In this document: positions 15,923 to 23,751 of the stretch, in pieces
Layout: each line of letters starts with the position of its first letter
Numbering within the stretch: the stretch's first letter is position 1
Source of the DNA: M3007 sp037445225
GTDB lineage: Bacteria > Bacteroidota > Bacteroidia > Chitinophagales > Saprospiraceae
Direction: 5' to 3'
NCBI GenBank assembly: GCA_037445225.1
Contig: JBBIKW010000004.1
Coordinates: forward strand, 185,090-249,089
DNA: 64,000 bases
Program-made: the position numbers and the translations under genes
Notes under the pieces: model-generated
Databases searched by the model: none
What the model was told of the DNA's origin: nothing
Seen by the model: the letters and a program-made list of their open reading frames with translations, nothing else

Positions 15923-17500
15923 TCAGACCTTTGCGGTAGTTCGCTTGCGGCGGGCGGTCTTTCGGCGCGGCGGGGCCGGCAGCAAGTCTTCTTCTTTCAG
16001 CAACACCGGCACATCCTCACCCGCCGACGGCGGCAGCGCCGGCTCGATGTGGGCTCCCAAGGACCGATAGATGGCAAAATATTGCTCGATAGTATTTTCC
16101 CACGAAAAGTCGATTGCCATGATGCGTTCGCGCAGGACGGCGGTCGTGTAGGGATCGTTGTACCACATCGACACTGCTCGGTAAATAGCGTAGGCAGCGT
16201 CCTCTACGTTGAACTGCTCGAAGCGGAAGCCGCGCCCGCTGCCGTCGGGCTCGCCCACGTCGGGCACAGTATCCTTTAGCCCTCCTACGGCCCGCACGAT
16301 GGGGATGGTGCCATATCGCATGGCATACATCTGGTTGAGGCCGCACGGCTCTACGCGCGAAGGCATCACCAGAAAGTCGGAGCCGGCGTAGATCTGATGG
16401 GCCAAAGCTTCGTTGTAGTCCAAGACGACGTTGAAGCGTCCGGGCGCCTCGTGGGCCAGCGCCCGAAACTGGTCTTCTGTCCAGCGCTCTCCCGTGCCGA
16501 GCACCAAGAAGCTCACTCGGGCTCCGGAGTAGATAAACCGGCGAAAGACGTCGGGGAGCAAGTCGGCGCCTTTTTCGCGCACCAGCCGACCGATGAAGCT
16601 CACCAGCGGAAACTCTGGCGGTAGTCCAAACCATTCGCACAGAACGTGCTTGTTGTTATCTTTAAAGGTGGCGATGTCGCGGCCGTCCCATCGGTAATGG
16701 ATAGCGGGGTCAGTAGCCGGGTTCCACACTTGCACATCGATGCCGTTGAGGATGCCGCGCTGTTTGCGCCATTCGTGGCGGAAGAGTGCTTCCAAGCCCA
16801 AGCTGCTCTGGTGGAGTTCAAAAAGATAGGCGGGCGAAACGGTAGTGACGGCCCATGCGGTCTTAATGGCTGTGGCCATTGGATTGATAAGGCCGTTCCA
16901 GTCCAACAGGTTTCGCGCCGCAGCCTCGTAAGGCGGCAGCAGATGGCCGTTGTTCCAGCTAAAAGCCCCCTGGTATTGAGCATTGTGGATGGTAAAAACC
17001 GTAGGGATGGGCGCCAACTGCTGATATGCTGGGCAGTATTTCATCATCCACGGCAGGAGCGCCGTATGATGGTCGTGGCAATGGAGCACGCGGGGGCGAT
17101 GATACCAAGGGAAGGAAAGCAGCCACTCTAAGACGGCCTGTTGAAAGCAGATGTAGCGCGTGATCTCGTCGCCGTAGGGTCGACCAGAAGGGTCGTTGTA
17201 GATGCCGGAGCGGTCGAACAGCCCCGGTATATCGACCACAAAGAGCGGATAGCCCAAAGCGTTATTGGCCTCTTGCTGGACGCGGAAATACCAAGGGCGC
17301 CAGTTGATCCAGGTGGTGCCTTCAAACACCGTATTCCACCGCTGGCGCTGTATCCAGGGCAAATCGTATTTGGGCAGCACCGCCGCAGACAGCACTCCCG
17401 CCTGGGTAGCGTATTTGGGCAGCGACCCGACGACATCGCCCAACCCGCCCGTCTTAGCCGCAGGATAGCATTCGGCCGCCACGTGTAAGATCTGTATCAT
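15923..17500 (-). CDS. glgA: Glycogen/starch synthase (GlgA, GT5)
   Basis: Glycosyltransferase family 5 enzyme of 525 residues that elongates alpha-1,4-glucan from a nucleotide-glucose donor. The N-terminal donor loop KTGGLGDVVGSLPK is present (K-x-G-G-L). The C-terminal GT-B half has PLVSFIGRLVREKGADLL and the acceptor/donor site SRVEPCGLNQMYAMRYGTIPIV. The C-terminal ~25 residues are a basic tail (RRKTARRKRT). It sits between mutA and gmhB with short spacing (31 and 6 bases), an odd combination that looks like simple co-transcription. Confidence 0.93.
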   Translation of the reverse strand: MIQILHVAAECYPAAKTGGLGDVVGSLPKYATQAGVLSAAVLPKYDLPWIQRQRWNTVFEGTTWINWRPWYFRVQQEANNALGYPLFVVDIPGLFDRSGIYNDPSGRPYGDEITRYICFQQAVLEWLLSFPWYHRPRVLHCHDHHTALLPWMMKYCPAYQQLAPIPTVFTIHNAQYQGAFSWNNGHLLPPYEAAARNLLDWNGLINPMATAIKTAWAVTTVSPAYLFELHQSSLGLEALFRHEWRKQRGILNGIDVQVWNPATDPAIHYRWDGRDIATFKDNNKHVLCEWFGLPPEFPLVSFIGRLVREKGADLLPDVFRRFIYSGARVSFLVLGTGERWTEDQFRALAHEAPGRFNVVLDYNEALAHQIYAGSDFLVMPSRVEPCGLNQMYAMRYGTIPIVRAVGGLKDTVPDVGEPDGSGRGFRFEQFNVEDAAYAIYRAVSMWYNDPYTTAVLRERIMAIDFSWENTIEQYFAIYRSLGAHIEPALPPSAGEDVPVLLKEEDLLPAPPRRKTARRKRTTAKV

Positions 17501-17531
17501 ATTGCATCAATCTTTTACCAAAAAGGCCCCA

Positions 17532-18662
17532 TTAGACCTGGACGAGGCGCTCCCACACCCGTTCTGCTAGCTGAGCCGTCAGTTTTTCCAAGAAATAGCT
17601 CCCCGCGGCCGGGTCGGCTAGCTCTGCAAAGCCGCTTTCCAACTTGAGCAAATGCTGCACATTGCGCGCCATGCGCCGGCCAAACGCCTGCGGATACTGC
17701 GCTAAGTGCTCTCGGCCAGCGTCGTAGGGCAACACCGTGAGCCGATGAGCGCCCCCAATCACTGCCGACATAGCCATGGTAGTGGCGCGCACCATGTTGG
17801 TGTACAGATCGTCCGTGTAGACTTCTGGAGCAAAGCGCACGTCCACCACAGGGTATTCTAAGGGCAGTTTCCACGCCTCCAAGACGTTGAGCCACAGCAG
17901 GCGAAGGGCGCGCAGGCGGGCGATTTCCAAATAGTAGGTTTGCCCGATATACACTTCTAATTGCAGCTGTCGAGCCAGTTGGGCTGGCGCTATGCCGCGT
18001 TCGGCACCCTGTTGGAAGTATGTTATGGCGTGTTGGAGCAAGCGGCACAGCGAGCCTACTGGGTGCTCCCGGTCGTAAGGACACGCGATGCTGAGGGTGC
18101 GATAGCCCGGAAATTCCGCTTGAGCATAGTCAAAGAGCTCGCTCCAGTAACGCCAATCGACGGGTACGGGCTGCTGTAAGGGGTCGCAATATAGCGTGCC
18201 GCGCAGGCGAGCGGTGGCCAAATGTTGGGTCTGGGCCACTTTCGCTAAGGTATGGAGCAAGGCGGCCGGCGAGTCTGTAGCTGCAGCTCCTCGAAAATGC
18301 ACCTCGATGTAGTCCAGGTGGATACCCTCTAATAGAGGGGGGAGGTTTTCCAGCAAGGCTACGGAAAACTGTAGGCTCTCTGCGCCAAAGGCGAGAGCCT
18401 CGAGGGCTTGGCGATTGGCCGTCAGTGGATCGGCGGCAGCGATATCTTCATTGATAGCCCAAGGGATAGGTGTTGTGCAGAGGGGATAGGGCGGTTCGGG
18501 TTGGTCGTCGGCATGGGCAAAAGGGTCAACGCGGAGGTCGTCGACCAGGTTCCAATAGAGGTCGTCCAAGGCCTTTCCTTTGAGATCCTTGGCGATCTGT
18601 GCCAACCATTGGGTCTTATCGACAGGTGCAAACTCGGCAAAGAAATCGGCAGGTAAGCTCAT
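17532..18662 (-). CDS. mutA: Methylmalonyl-CoA mutase small-subunit-like protein, truncated
   Basis: About 376 residues matching the N-terminal TIM-barrel part of methylmalonyl-CoA mutase (LPLEYPVVDVRFAPEVYTDD, ATTMAMSAVIGGAHRLTVLPYD, LADPAAGSYFLE). Family small subunits are usually longer (roughly 450-620 residues) and carry a degenerate cobalamin-type C-terminal domain, which is missing here. No mutB partner is adjacent. Known small subunits are non-catalytic and stabilise the large subunit. The ATG at 18662 is chosen because a TATCTTTG box at 18681-18688 would overlap the alternative start at 18683. It is the first gene of a likely mutA-glgA-gmhB operon. Confidence 0.85.
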   Translation of the reverse strand: MSLPADFFAEFAPVDKTQWLAQIAKDLKGKALDDLYWNLVDDLRVDPFAHADDQPEPPYPLCTTPIPWAINEDIAAADPLTANRQALEALAFGAESLQFSVALLENLPPLLEGIHLDYIEVHFRGAAATDSPAALLHTLAKVAQTQHLATARLRGTLYCDPLQQPVPVDWRYWSELFDYAQAEFPGYRTLSIACPYDREHPVGSLCRLLQHAITYFQQGAERGIAPAQLARQLQLEVYIGQTYYLEIARLRALRLLWLNVLEAWKLPLEYPVVDVRFAPEVYTDDLYTNMVRATTMAMSAVIGGAHRLTVLPYDAGREHLAQYPQAFGRRMARNVQHLLKLESGFAELADPAAGSYFLEKLTAQLAERVWERLVQV

Positions 18663-18680
18663 AACGCGGCAGTGATGGGG

Positions 18681-18688
18681 CAAAGATA
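18681..18688 (-). promoter_or_regulatory. -7 box for the mutA-like operon
   Basis: TATCTTTG on the minus strand, 19 bases before the ATG at 18662, fits TAnnTTTG and decides the start choice of that gene. Confidence 0.5.
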
Positions 18689-18762
18689 GTAGCCGCCATT
18701 AGGAGGGAGAGCACAGGGATCAGAAATTGCCTAAGGAGCGCGTTGGGAAAGGCTACGATTGG

Positions 18763-19698
18763 CTAACGCTGGAGCCGCTGCCGCAGTTGCTGAGCCTTCT
18801 CATGGAAAAGGTGCTCGGGTTGGCGAAGGATGACGTCTAACGCCGAGTCGAGAGCTGCCAGGCGCTGCGGCATCTGCTTGAGCAAAGTCAGCACAACACC
18901 CCATTCCGCCCGCTGTACGTAGGGCTGTTTGCCGGAGGCTGCGATATGGCGAAAGGCCATTTCGGCGTCGGCATAGCGCTGGCTCTTGTAATAGGCTACG
19001 GCCAACAGTTCCTGTTGTAAGAGCGTCTCTGATGAAGCCAGGGGTGCGCGTTCCGGCTTGATCGCGTCGGTCACCTCTTTAAGGCGTCCCTCTTGTAGGT
19101 TCTTCAACGCTTCCCAATAGGCAATAGAGCCCCCTTTGCTGCCCTGCGGAAGCACGAAGTCGGATTCGCGGAAGAAGTCGTCCGCCACAGCGGCGTAGTC
19201 TATAGGGGTCCCCGCAGGCGCCATCTCTTCGATAGGAGCGGGCGGTAGGGCTTCTTGAGCGATGTTGGCAGGCGAGTCGGCAGGGGGAGTACGCTGTGGA
19301 GCGGGCTTACGCCAAGTAGGGGCGGTTTTCGCCTTGGGTTTGGAGGGCGTCTGAACCACCTCTGGCGTAGCGGGTTGAGCCGTGTCGTCGTGCAGCAGCC
19401 AATAACCTACCGCTAAGGCAGTCACTACGGCGGCGGCGCGCAGCGCCCATACCAATGGTCGGACTCGGGCGCGCGACGGCCGGATCTGCTGGAACAGCTC
19501 CGTCTCGCGATCCCATGCCTGCATCTTTGCCCGCAAATCGCGCTCCACGAGCAATTCCAGGCCGATGCGCTCAAGGCGATGTTGGTACACCAATGCCTCC
19601 AATTCCGGGTCGCTGGCCATTTCGGTCTCAAAAGCCGAGCGCTCGGCAGGCGTCATCTTGTCCGAAAGGTATCGTTCTATCTGTTCAAAGCGAAGCAC
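18763..19698 (-). CDS. Probable anti-sigma factor with a TPR-like periplasmic part
   Basis: 311 residues starting at a GTG. The N-terminal segment (FEQIERYLSDKMTPAERSAFE, then EMASDPELEALV) is the cytosolic anti-sigma pattern common in Bacteroidota. One membrane helix follows (ALRAAAVVTALAVGYWLL, ~88-105), then a Pro/Ala-rich linker and a helical tail resembling TPR repeats (AVAYYKSQRYADAEMAFRHIA). It lies 34 bases downstream of an ECF sigma gene on the same strand, which supports the role. No CxxC/HxxxC zinc motif is seen, so it is not a classical ZAS protein. The signal sensed is unknown. Confidence 0.75.
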   Translation of the reverse strand: MLRFEQIERYLSDKMTPAERSAFETEMASDPELEALVYQHRLERIGLELLVERDLRAKMQAWDRETELFQQIRPSRARVRPLVWALRAAAVVTALAVGYWLLHDDTAQPATPEVVQTPSKPKAKTAPTWRKPAPQRTPPADSPANIAQEALPPAPIEEMAPAGTPIDYAAVADDFFRESDFVLPQGSKGGSIAYWEALKNLQEGRLKEVTDAIKPERAPLASSETLLQQELLAVAYYKSQRYADAEMAFRHIAASGKQPYVQRAEWGVVLTLLKQMPQRLAALDSALDVILRQPEHLFHEKAQQLRQRLQR

Positions 19699-19732
19699 GG
19701 TGAAGGGGTTTTATCGGTGAAACGATGCGGGG

Positions 19733-20326
19733 TCAGGGTCGATTTTCGAGTAATGCAGCAAAATGCGGGTTGTTCTGAAGCAGCTCGCGGAAGCGCTGGC
19801 GGCAGCGATAAGCTTCCTTCTTGGCGACATCGGCGCTGTTGTATCCCATAGTATTGGCTATTTCTTCCATGGAGTAGTCCAGCTGATACAAGCGCAGCAA
19901 CTCGCGACAGCGCTCTCCGATCTGCGCTAAGGCCTCTTGAAAAAGTCCGCGGTATTCGGTTCGGATGGTTTCTACTTCCGGACTGTCTACCTCCCGGTCG
20001 TATTGACTGGGCGATATGTCGGTGTAGCGGCCTTGTTGGCGCCGTACGGTGACCCAACGCCATTTGGCGATGGCGACAAAATACGTAGACAGCGCACTGC
20101 GGGCCTCGTAGCGCCCTTCGCGGATGTTGCGATCTAAGAGGATGAGCGCTTCTTGATACATGTCTTGAGCATCTTGTGGTGTGCCGCCGTTGGATAATAC
20201 ATGTCGAGCGACCGTTTCGCGCAGGCCCGGCATGAGATATAGGCGCTTGAGCGCGTCTTCGCGCGCTGCTCCGCCCCTGCGGATGCCGGACACGATGGCT
20301 TCGTCACTCCAATCGGTGTTTGCCAT
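19733..20326 (-). CDS. ECF-type RNA polymerase sigma factor
   Basis: About 197 residues. Region 2 is seen in PQDAQDMYQEALILLDRNI and ALSTYFVAIAKWRWVTVRRQQ, region 4 in YQLDYSMEEIANTMGYNSADVAKKEAYRCRQRF, a helix-turn-helix that would read the -35 element. The frame opens at 20380, but the ATG at 20326 is preferred because a TACCTTTG box occupies 20378-20385. Directly followed by its probable anti-sigma partner. Target genes cannot be told from the window. Confidence 0.9.
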   Translation of the reverse strand: MANTDWSDEAIVSGIRRGGAAREDALKRLYLMPGLRETVARHVLSNGGTPQDAQDMYQEALILLDRNIREGRYEARSALSTYFVAIAKWRWVTVRRQQGRYTDISPSQYDREVDSPEVETIRTEYRGLFQEALAQIGERCRELLRLYQLDYSMEEIANTMGYNSADVAKKEAYRCRQRFRELLQNNPHFAALLENRP

Positions 20327-20377
20327 GTTGATGCAGTTGGTGTGGTGAGGGTAACCTATGCGATTAAAAAAGTTACA

Positions 20378-20385
20378 CAAAGGTA
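20378..20385 (-). promoter_or_regulatory. -7 box for the sigma/anti-sigma operon
   Basis: TACCTTTG on the minus strand, about 50 bases before the ATG at 20326. No well-placed -33 TTG was found. Confidence 0.45.
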
Positions 20386-20761
20386 GGACTCTGTGCGGCA
20401 GTCGCCATGGCTACAGGGAGGGAGACGCCTTCAATTTTTGCCTTAGGCAGCAGAACGCAAAACACCGATTTAGCATATCATCTCTTAGCGCCCTCTGCAG
20501 GAGCTGCTGCTGACAAGGTGCCCTCGCGCTTTCAACTATTCAGCGCGGTATGCTGCCCACTGCTGTGCCCATCTGCTGCAATCCCTCTGGCCGAGGAGAG
20601 GGGGCATCTAAGCGCTTTTGGAAAGCGCTATCGATAGAAGAAGGTACGTAGGATGCGGTGCCTTGTTGGCGGCACAGTGTTACCATTTTCTTAAAAAAAG
20701 CCGCAGGCTGGTTACCCTCCTTTGCTGTTCGGCATTAAGCGGCAAACACAACCCTCATCGC
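20386..20761. other. 376-bp gap, divergent control region
   Basis: No convincing gene: the small open frames here have no conserved look. It must hold the promoter of the outer-membrane barrel gene at 20762, but I see no full TAnnTTTG match in the right place. No repeat or RNA gene was recognised. Confidence 0.3.
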
Positions 20762-21511
20762 ATGTCTAAAACAGCTTTTGTCATGAAAAACCGCGTGTTA
20801 TTGTCCGTCATCTTTGCTGTGTTGGCTTTTTCTACGGTGCAAGCTCAGCTGAGCGGCATTGGCTTTCGACCGATGGCCACCTTTTCCACTTATAAGCTCT
20901 CTAAAGACCTCAATGACAACTACGACGCCTATATGCGGCTGGGCGGAGGCGGTGCGCTCTTTGCCGAGTTCAACTTAGGCAGCCGCTTCACTTTCCAACC
21001 CGAAGTGGTGTACGTACAGCGCGGCGCCAACATCAAGAGCGAGAGCCGCCTTTTCTGGGATGGGCAACACTTCGGCTATCCGCGCGACTATCGCGTCGAA
21101 GAGATCCGCCAACAAGAAGTATTGCACTACATCGACATCCCGCTCATGTTCGAGAAGAACTTCGGCGGCGACATGTTCGGCGCTTACGTAGCCTTTGGTC
21201 CGGCCCTATCCTTTGCCGTAGCCAACGGGTCGGGAAGAGAAGAACTGACCGTGTCGCACCTCAACTCGGAAGGGCAGTCTACCACCTTTACAGACCGCAC
21301 GGAGTATATCATCGAGATGGGCAATGGTCGAAACGACGACTATCGCAAAGGCGACTTCAGTATCAACTTAGGTACGGGTCTCATTTTCATCCTCGACAAG
21401 GGCGAAATCAGCCTCGACGTGCGTTACTCCCACGGGCTGCGCAACATCGACATCAGCGGCATCAAAAACCGCACTTTCCAAGTAGGGCTCTCCTACATGT
21501 TCTACTTCTGA
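20762..21511 (+). CDS. PorT-like outer-membrane beta-barrel protein
   Basis: About 249 residues (242 if the ATG at 20783 is used, which begins the signal peptide MKNRVLLSVIFAVLAFSTVQAQ). The mature part alternates polar and hydrophobic residues with aromatic-ended strands (FTFQPEVVYVQRGANI, LHYIDIPLMFEKNFGG, YVAFGPALSFA, ISLDVRYSHGLRNIDI) and ends in Phe (SYMFYF), as expected for an eight-stranded outer-membrane barrel. The family is abundant in Bacteroidota and mostly without assigned function. It lies 90 bp upstream of the zinc-ribbon/stator genes on the same strand and could be part of that locus. Confidence 0.85.
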   Translation: MSKTAFVMKNRVLLSVIFAVLAFSTVQAQLSGIGFRPMATFSTYKLSKDLNDNYDAYMRLGGGGALFAEFNLGSRFTFQPEVVYVQRGANIKSESRLFWDGQHFGYPRDYRVEEIRQQEVLHYIDIPLMFEKNFGGDMFGAYVAFGPALSFAVANGSGREELTVSHLNSEGQSTTFTDRTEYIIEMGNGRNDDYRKGDFSINLGTGLIFILDKGEISLDVRYSHGLRNIDISGIKNRTFQVGLSYMFYF

Positions 21512-21601
21512 TAATAATCCACCCCCTCGCATTTGCACAGGTGTGCGGCTCATTCACCACACTTTTGGCCTGTCATCGTCAAATCAAATCCTTTTTCTGC
21601 T

Positions 21602-21865
21602 ATGTGCTGTCCGAATTGCGGCCATACTGTCCATGTTAACCAGACGCGCTGTCGCCACTGCAACTACAAGCTGCCGCCGACAGCCGTTCCCGGAGCGGCT
21701 CCTGCCTCTGACACCTCAGCGTGCTGGAATTGCGCTGCGCTCAACCCCTCGCACAACAGCCGCTGCACCTGTTGCAACGCCCGCTTAGATATGCCGCCTA
21801 CCGCGCGGCGCACTCCTAACCTCAATCTTAATGCTTATCGCCATGGCCAACCACAAGAGCGTTAA
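21602..21865 (+). CDS. Small double zinc-ribbon protein of the stator-like locus
   Basis: 87 residues, cytosolic, no signal peptide. Two four-Cys modules are visible: Cys3, 6, 17, 20 (CPNCG ... CRHCN) and Cys41, 44, 55, 58 (CWNC ... CTCC), each with CxxC-x10-CxxC spacing as in rubredoxin-like zinc ribbons. The tail is polar. The gene overlaps the start of the MotB-like gene by 23 bp, so their translation is probably coupled. The same Cys spacing recurs in the larger protein at 23752. The ATG at 21602 puts the first CxxC at the N-terminus. Function unknown; a regulator or adaptor of the membrane complex is an inference from position. Confidence 0.75.
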   Translation: MCCPNCGHTVHVNQTRCRHCNYKLPPTAVPGAAPASDTSACWNCAALNPSHNSRCTCCNARLDMPPTARRTPNLNLNAYRHGQPQER

Positions 21866-22724
21866 CCCGATGTATTTGTCGGCTCTCGATATCCTGACGG
21901 GAGCATTGGGCGTGTTCATCATCCTCAATTTTCTCCACACGCGTATGACCGGAGTCGCTCCGCAAGTGCCCGCCAAGCCAATAGCCGAGCAAGCGGTTGA
22001 GAAGAAGAGCGAGAAAACGCCAACAAGGAAGAAGGCGCCTACGCAGCCCACTGAACGCCGGCAGCGCCCTAAGCCTGAGCCACAAGCGCCACCCACGGCC
22101 ACGGCACCGGTGCCCACGCCCAAGCCGGAAACACCTCCCAAGGTCGAAACCAACACGCCGACCGAGCACCTGCCGCCCGCACCGCCACAAGACCCTGTGG
22201 CCGTAGACCTGATGAAACAGACCAAGGGCGACGTGACTATCCTGCTCCAACAAGAGGGCTTGGCCAAACAAAGCGTCGAGTTCATGCTCAAGCAGGGCAA
22301 TCAGGTGTGGAAACCCGGTCGCACAAGTAAGTACCAAACCGACGATTTCCAGTACGAGAAGAGCCTGAATTACTTTTACCAGGCGCGCATCAAACCGGGT
22401 CGATACGACGTGTGGGTACGCGTAAAAAAACGCACGAACGCTGCCGGCCAACAGCCTTTTGCCCTCTTCGGAAAAATTGTGCAGCCGGGATACCGCAGCA
22501 TCACCCACCACTTTGGCAAGTACGCCGTGTCTAGCACAGAGTGGATACACGCCGGTACCCTCATCGTCCAACCCAACGCCCTCAGCTATCAGTCGGTGTT
22601 GCCCACCGCTACTGCTGCCCCGCCATCGGACGAGGTCAAGCCTACTGCCCCTGCAGCGCCGGCGCCGCTCCCTGCCGCCAAACCGCGAACCGAACCTAAG
22701 CGCAGCGGCAAGTGGGGGCGATAG
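21843..22724 (+). CDS. MotB/ExbD-like stator subunit with Pro-rich linker
   Basis: 293 residues. A short cytosolic start leads into one membrane helix, ALDILTGALGVFIILNFL (~14-31), with Asp16 at its cytosolic edge. The D-x-[LM]-T-[AG] arrangement matches the proton-carrying Asp of MotB-type proteins (DFMTA). A Pro/Lys/Thr-rich linker (~43-130) would span periplasm, followed by a ~115-residue beta-rich domain (DVTILLQQEG ... RIKPGRYDVWVRVKKRT ... STEWIHAGTLIV). I see no OmpA-type peptidoglycan-binding motif and no ExbD/TolR periplasmic domain. It is followed by a MotA/ExbB-type gene, which strongly supports a stator role. The ligand of the C-terminal domain is unknown. Confidence 0.75.
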   Translation: MANHKSVNPMYLSALDILTGALGVFIILNFLHTRMTGVAPQVPAKPIAEQAVEKKSEKTPTRKKAPTQPTERRQRPKPEPQAPPTATAPVPTPKPETPPKVETNTPTEHLPPAPPQDPVAVDLMKQTKGDVTILLQQEGLAKQSVEFMLKQGNQVWKPGRTSKYQTDDFQYEKSLNYFYQARIKPGRYDVWVRVKKRTNAAGQQPFALFGKIVQPGYRSITHHFGKYAVSSTEWIHAGTLIVQPNALSYQSVLPTATAAPPSDEVKPTAPAAPAPLPAAKPRTEPKRSGKWGR

Positions 22725-22790
22725 GCCCGCCTTTGAGCCCGCATTTTGACACAACTGCCTTTTTTCACCTGTTAAAAAATAAAAACTGCC

Positions 22791-23612
22791 ATGCTTTCGC
22801 AAAAAAATAATAGCTCCATTGCTTACAGCCTTGGCCTCACGGGTCTTACTCTGCTGGTCGTCGTTGCCGGTTATCAGCTGTCGCCGACCGACTCGTTTGC
22901 CGAAACCCTCTTTTTCGCTTTAGGCGGCAAGATGCCCGAAGGACTCATCCAAACTGCGATTTATTTCTGCTTTTACACCGCTTTGCTGGGAGTCAGTGGG
23001 CTCAACGCGCGGCTGCGCCGCGAGCAGTTCGCTTTCTCGGCGCGCCTGCTGCCCGAAACGGAACAGTATGTACTCTACCCGGAAGACGTCAACCAAATCA
23101 AGCTGAACACCATCGAAGTAGAGCGGCATTTGGGGCAGAGCGTCGTGACCGATCTCATCAAACAGGCCGCTACCAAGTTTCGCTCCAGCCACTCTCCCGC
23201 AGAAGCCTTGGCCATGGTAGAGACCGTCAGCGACATGCATCGAAAATCCTTCGAGCGCGCCTTCTGGCTCGTCAACACTTGCCAAACCCTGATTCCAGCC
23301 TTTGGCTTTTTGGGGACGGTGCTGGGCATGGCCGCAGCGATCTTAAATATGGGGCGCGTACAGCCCACCACACAGGCTACAGAGCCCACCGGCACTGTTG
23401 CTGCCGCTGTGCCGCAGGCTGCCCTGAGTGCGACAGACATCTCGGCGCTCATCGACAGCCTCGGCACAGCCTTCTTTACTACCATCCTCGCCATCGTCTT
23501 GGGCATCGCTGTAAACGTCGTCGTTAAACGGCTGGAAACGCGCGTTGAAGACTTCCTCACCGGAAGCAAGCGCTACGTAGTAGAAAACTTAGTGAACCGA
23601 ATTCATCTGTAA
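22791..23612 (+). CDS. MotA/TolQ/ExbB-family proton channel protein
   Basis: 273 residues. Four membrane helices: ~14-30, ~52-71, ~158-187 and ~218-245. The third carries the family signature IPAFGFLGTVLGM and the fourth LGTAFFTTILAIVLGIAV, matching the pore helices of TolQ/ExbB/MotA. The cytosolic loop (~75-155) is short and there is no long coiled-coil tail, unlike ZorA. About 66 bp after the MotB-like gene. Together they would form a 5:2 ion-driven motor in the inner membrane. An Ala/Pro/Thr-rich loop (~190-212) between helices 3 and 4 is longer than usual. A strong terminator follows. Confidence 0.88.
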   Translation: MLSQKNNSSIAYSLGLTGLTLLVVVAGYQLSPTDSFAETLFFALGGKMPEGLIQTAIYFCFYTALLGVSGLNARLRREQFAFSARLLPETEQYVLYPEDVNQIKLNTIEVERHLGQSVVTDLIKQAATKFRSSHSPAEALAMVETVSDMHRKSFERAFWLVNTCQTLIPAFGFLGTVLGMAAAILNMGRVQPTTQATEPTGTVAAAVPQAALSATDISALIDSLGTAFFTTILAIVLGIAVNVVVKRLETRVEDFLTGSKRYVVENLVNRIHL

Positions 23613-23633
23613 TATTTGTATTGCCTGACCGAG

Positions 23634-23669
23634 AGCGGCGTCCTCTAATCGATGGACGTCGCTTTTTTG
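23634..23669 (+). terminator. Terminator after the proton-channel gene
   Basis: A 10-bp stem (AGCGGCGTCC with GGACGTCGCT, one G-T pair) and 10-base loop followed by six T, 22 bases after the stop at 23612. Confidence 0.8.
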
Positions 23670-23716
23670 TTTTAAATACGTGCCTTCGCAATTCCATTTT
23701 ATCAAATAAAATGTTT

Positions 23717-23724
23717 TAAATTTG
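23717..23724 (+). promoter_or_regulatory. -7 box for the large zinc-ribbon gene
   Basis: TAAATTTG matches TAnnTTTG, 28 bases before the ATG at 23752 and after a terminator, so this gene probably has its own promoter. Confidence 0.4.
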
Positions 23725-23751
23725 CGCTGCTTATTTATTCGGTTCAACACT

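Noticed and set aside
22740..22790. TTGACA-like sequence before the proton-channel gene
   Set aside because: Bacteroidota do not use the standard -35/-10 pattern and no TAnnTTTG follows at the right place; the gene is probably read from upstream.
21828..22802. Long minus-strand frame opposite the MotB-like gene
   Set aside because: It is a shadow: Gly/Arg/Leu-rich repeats arise from the Pro/Lys-rich linker read in antisense.
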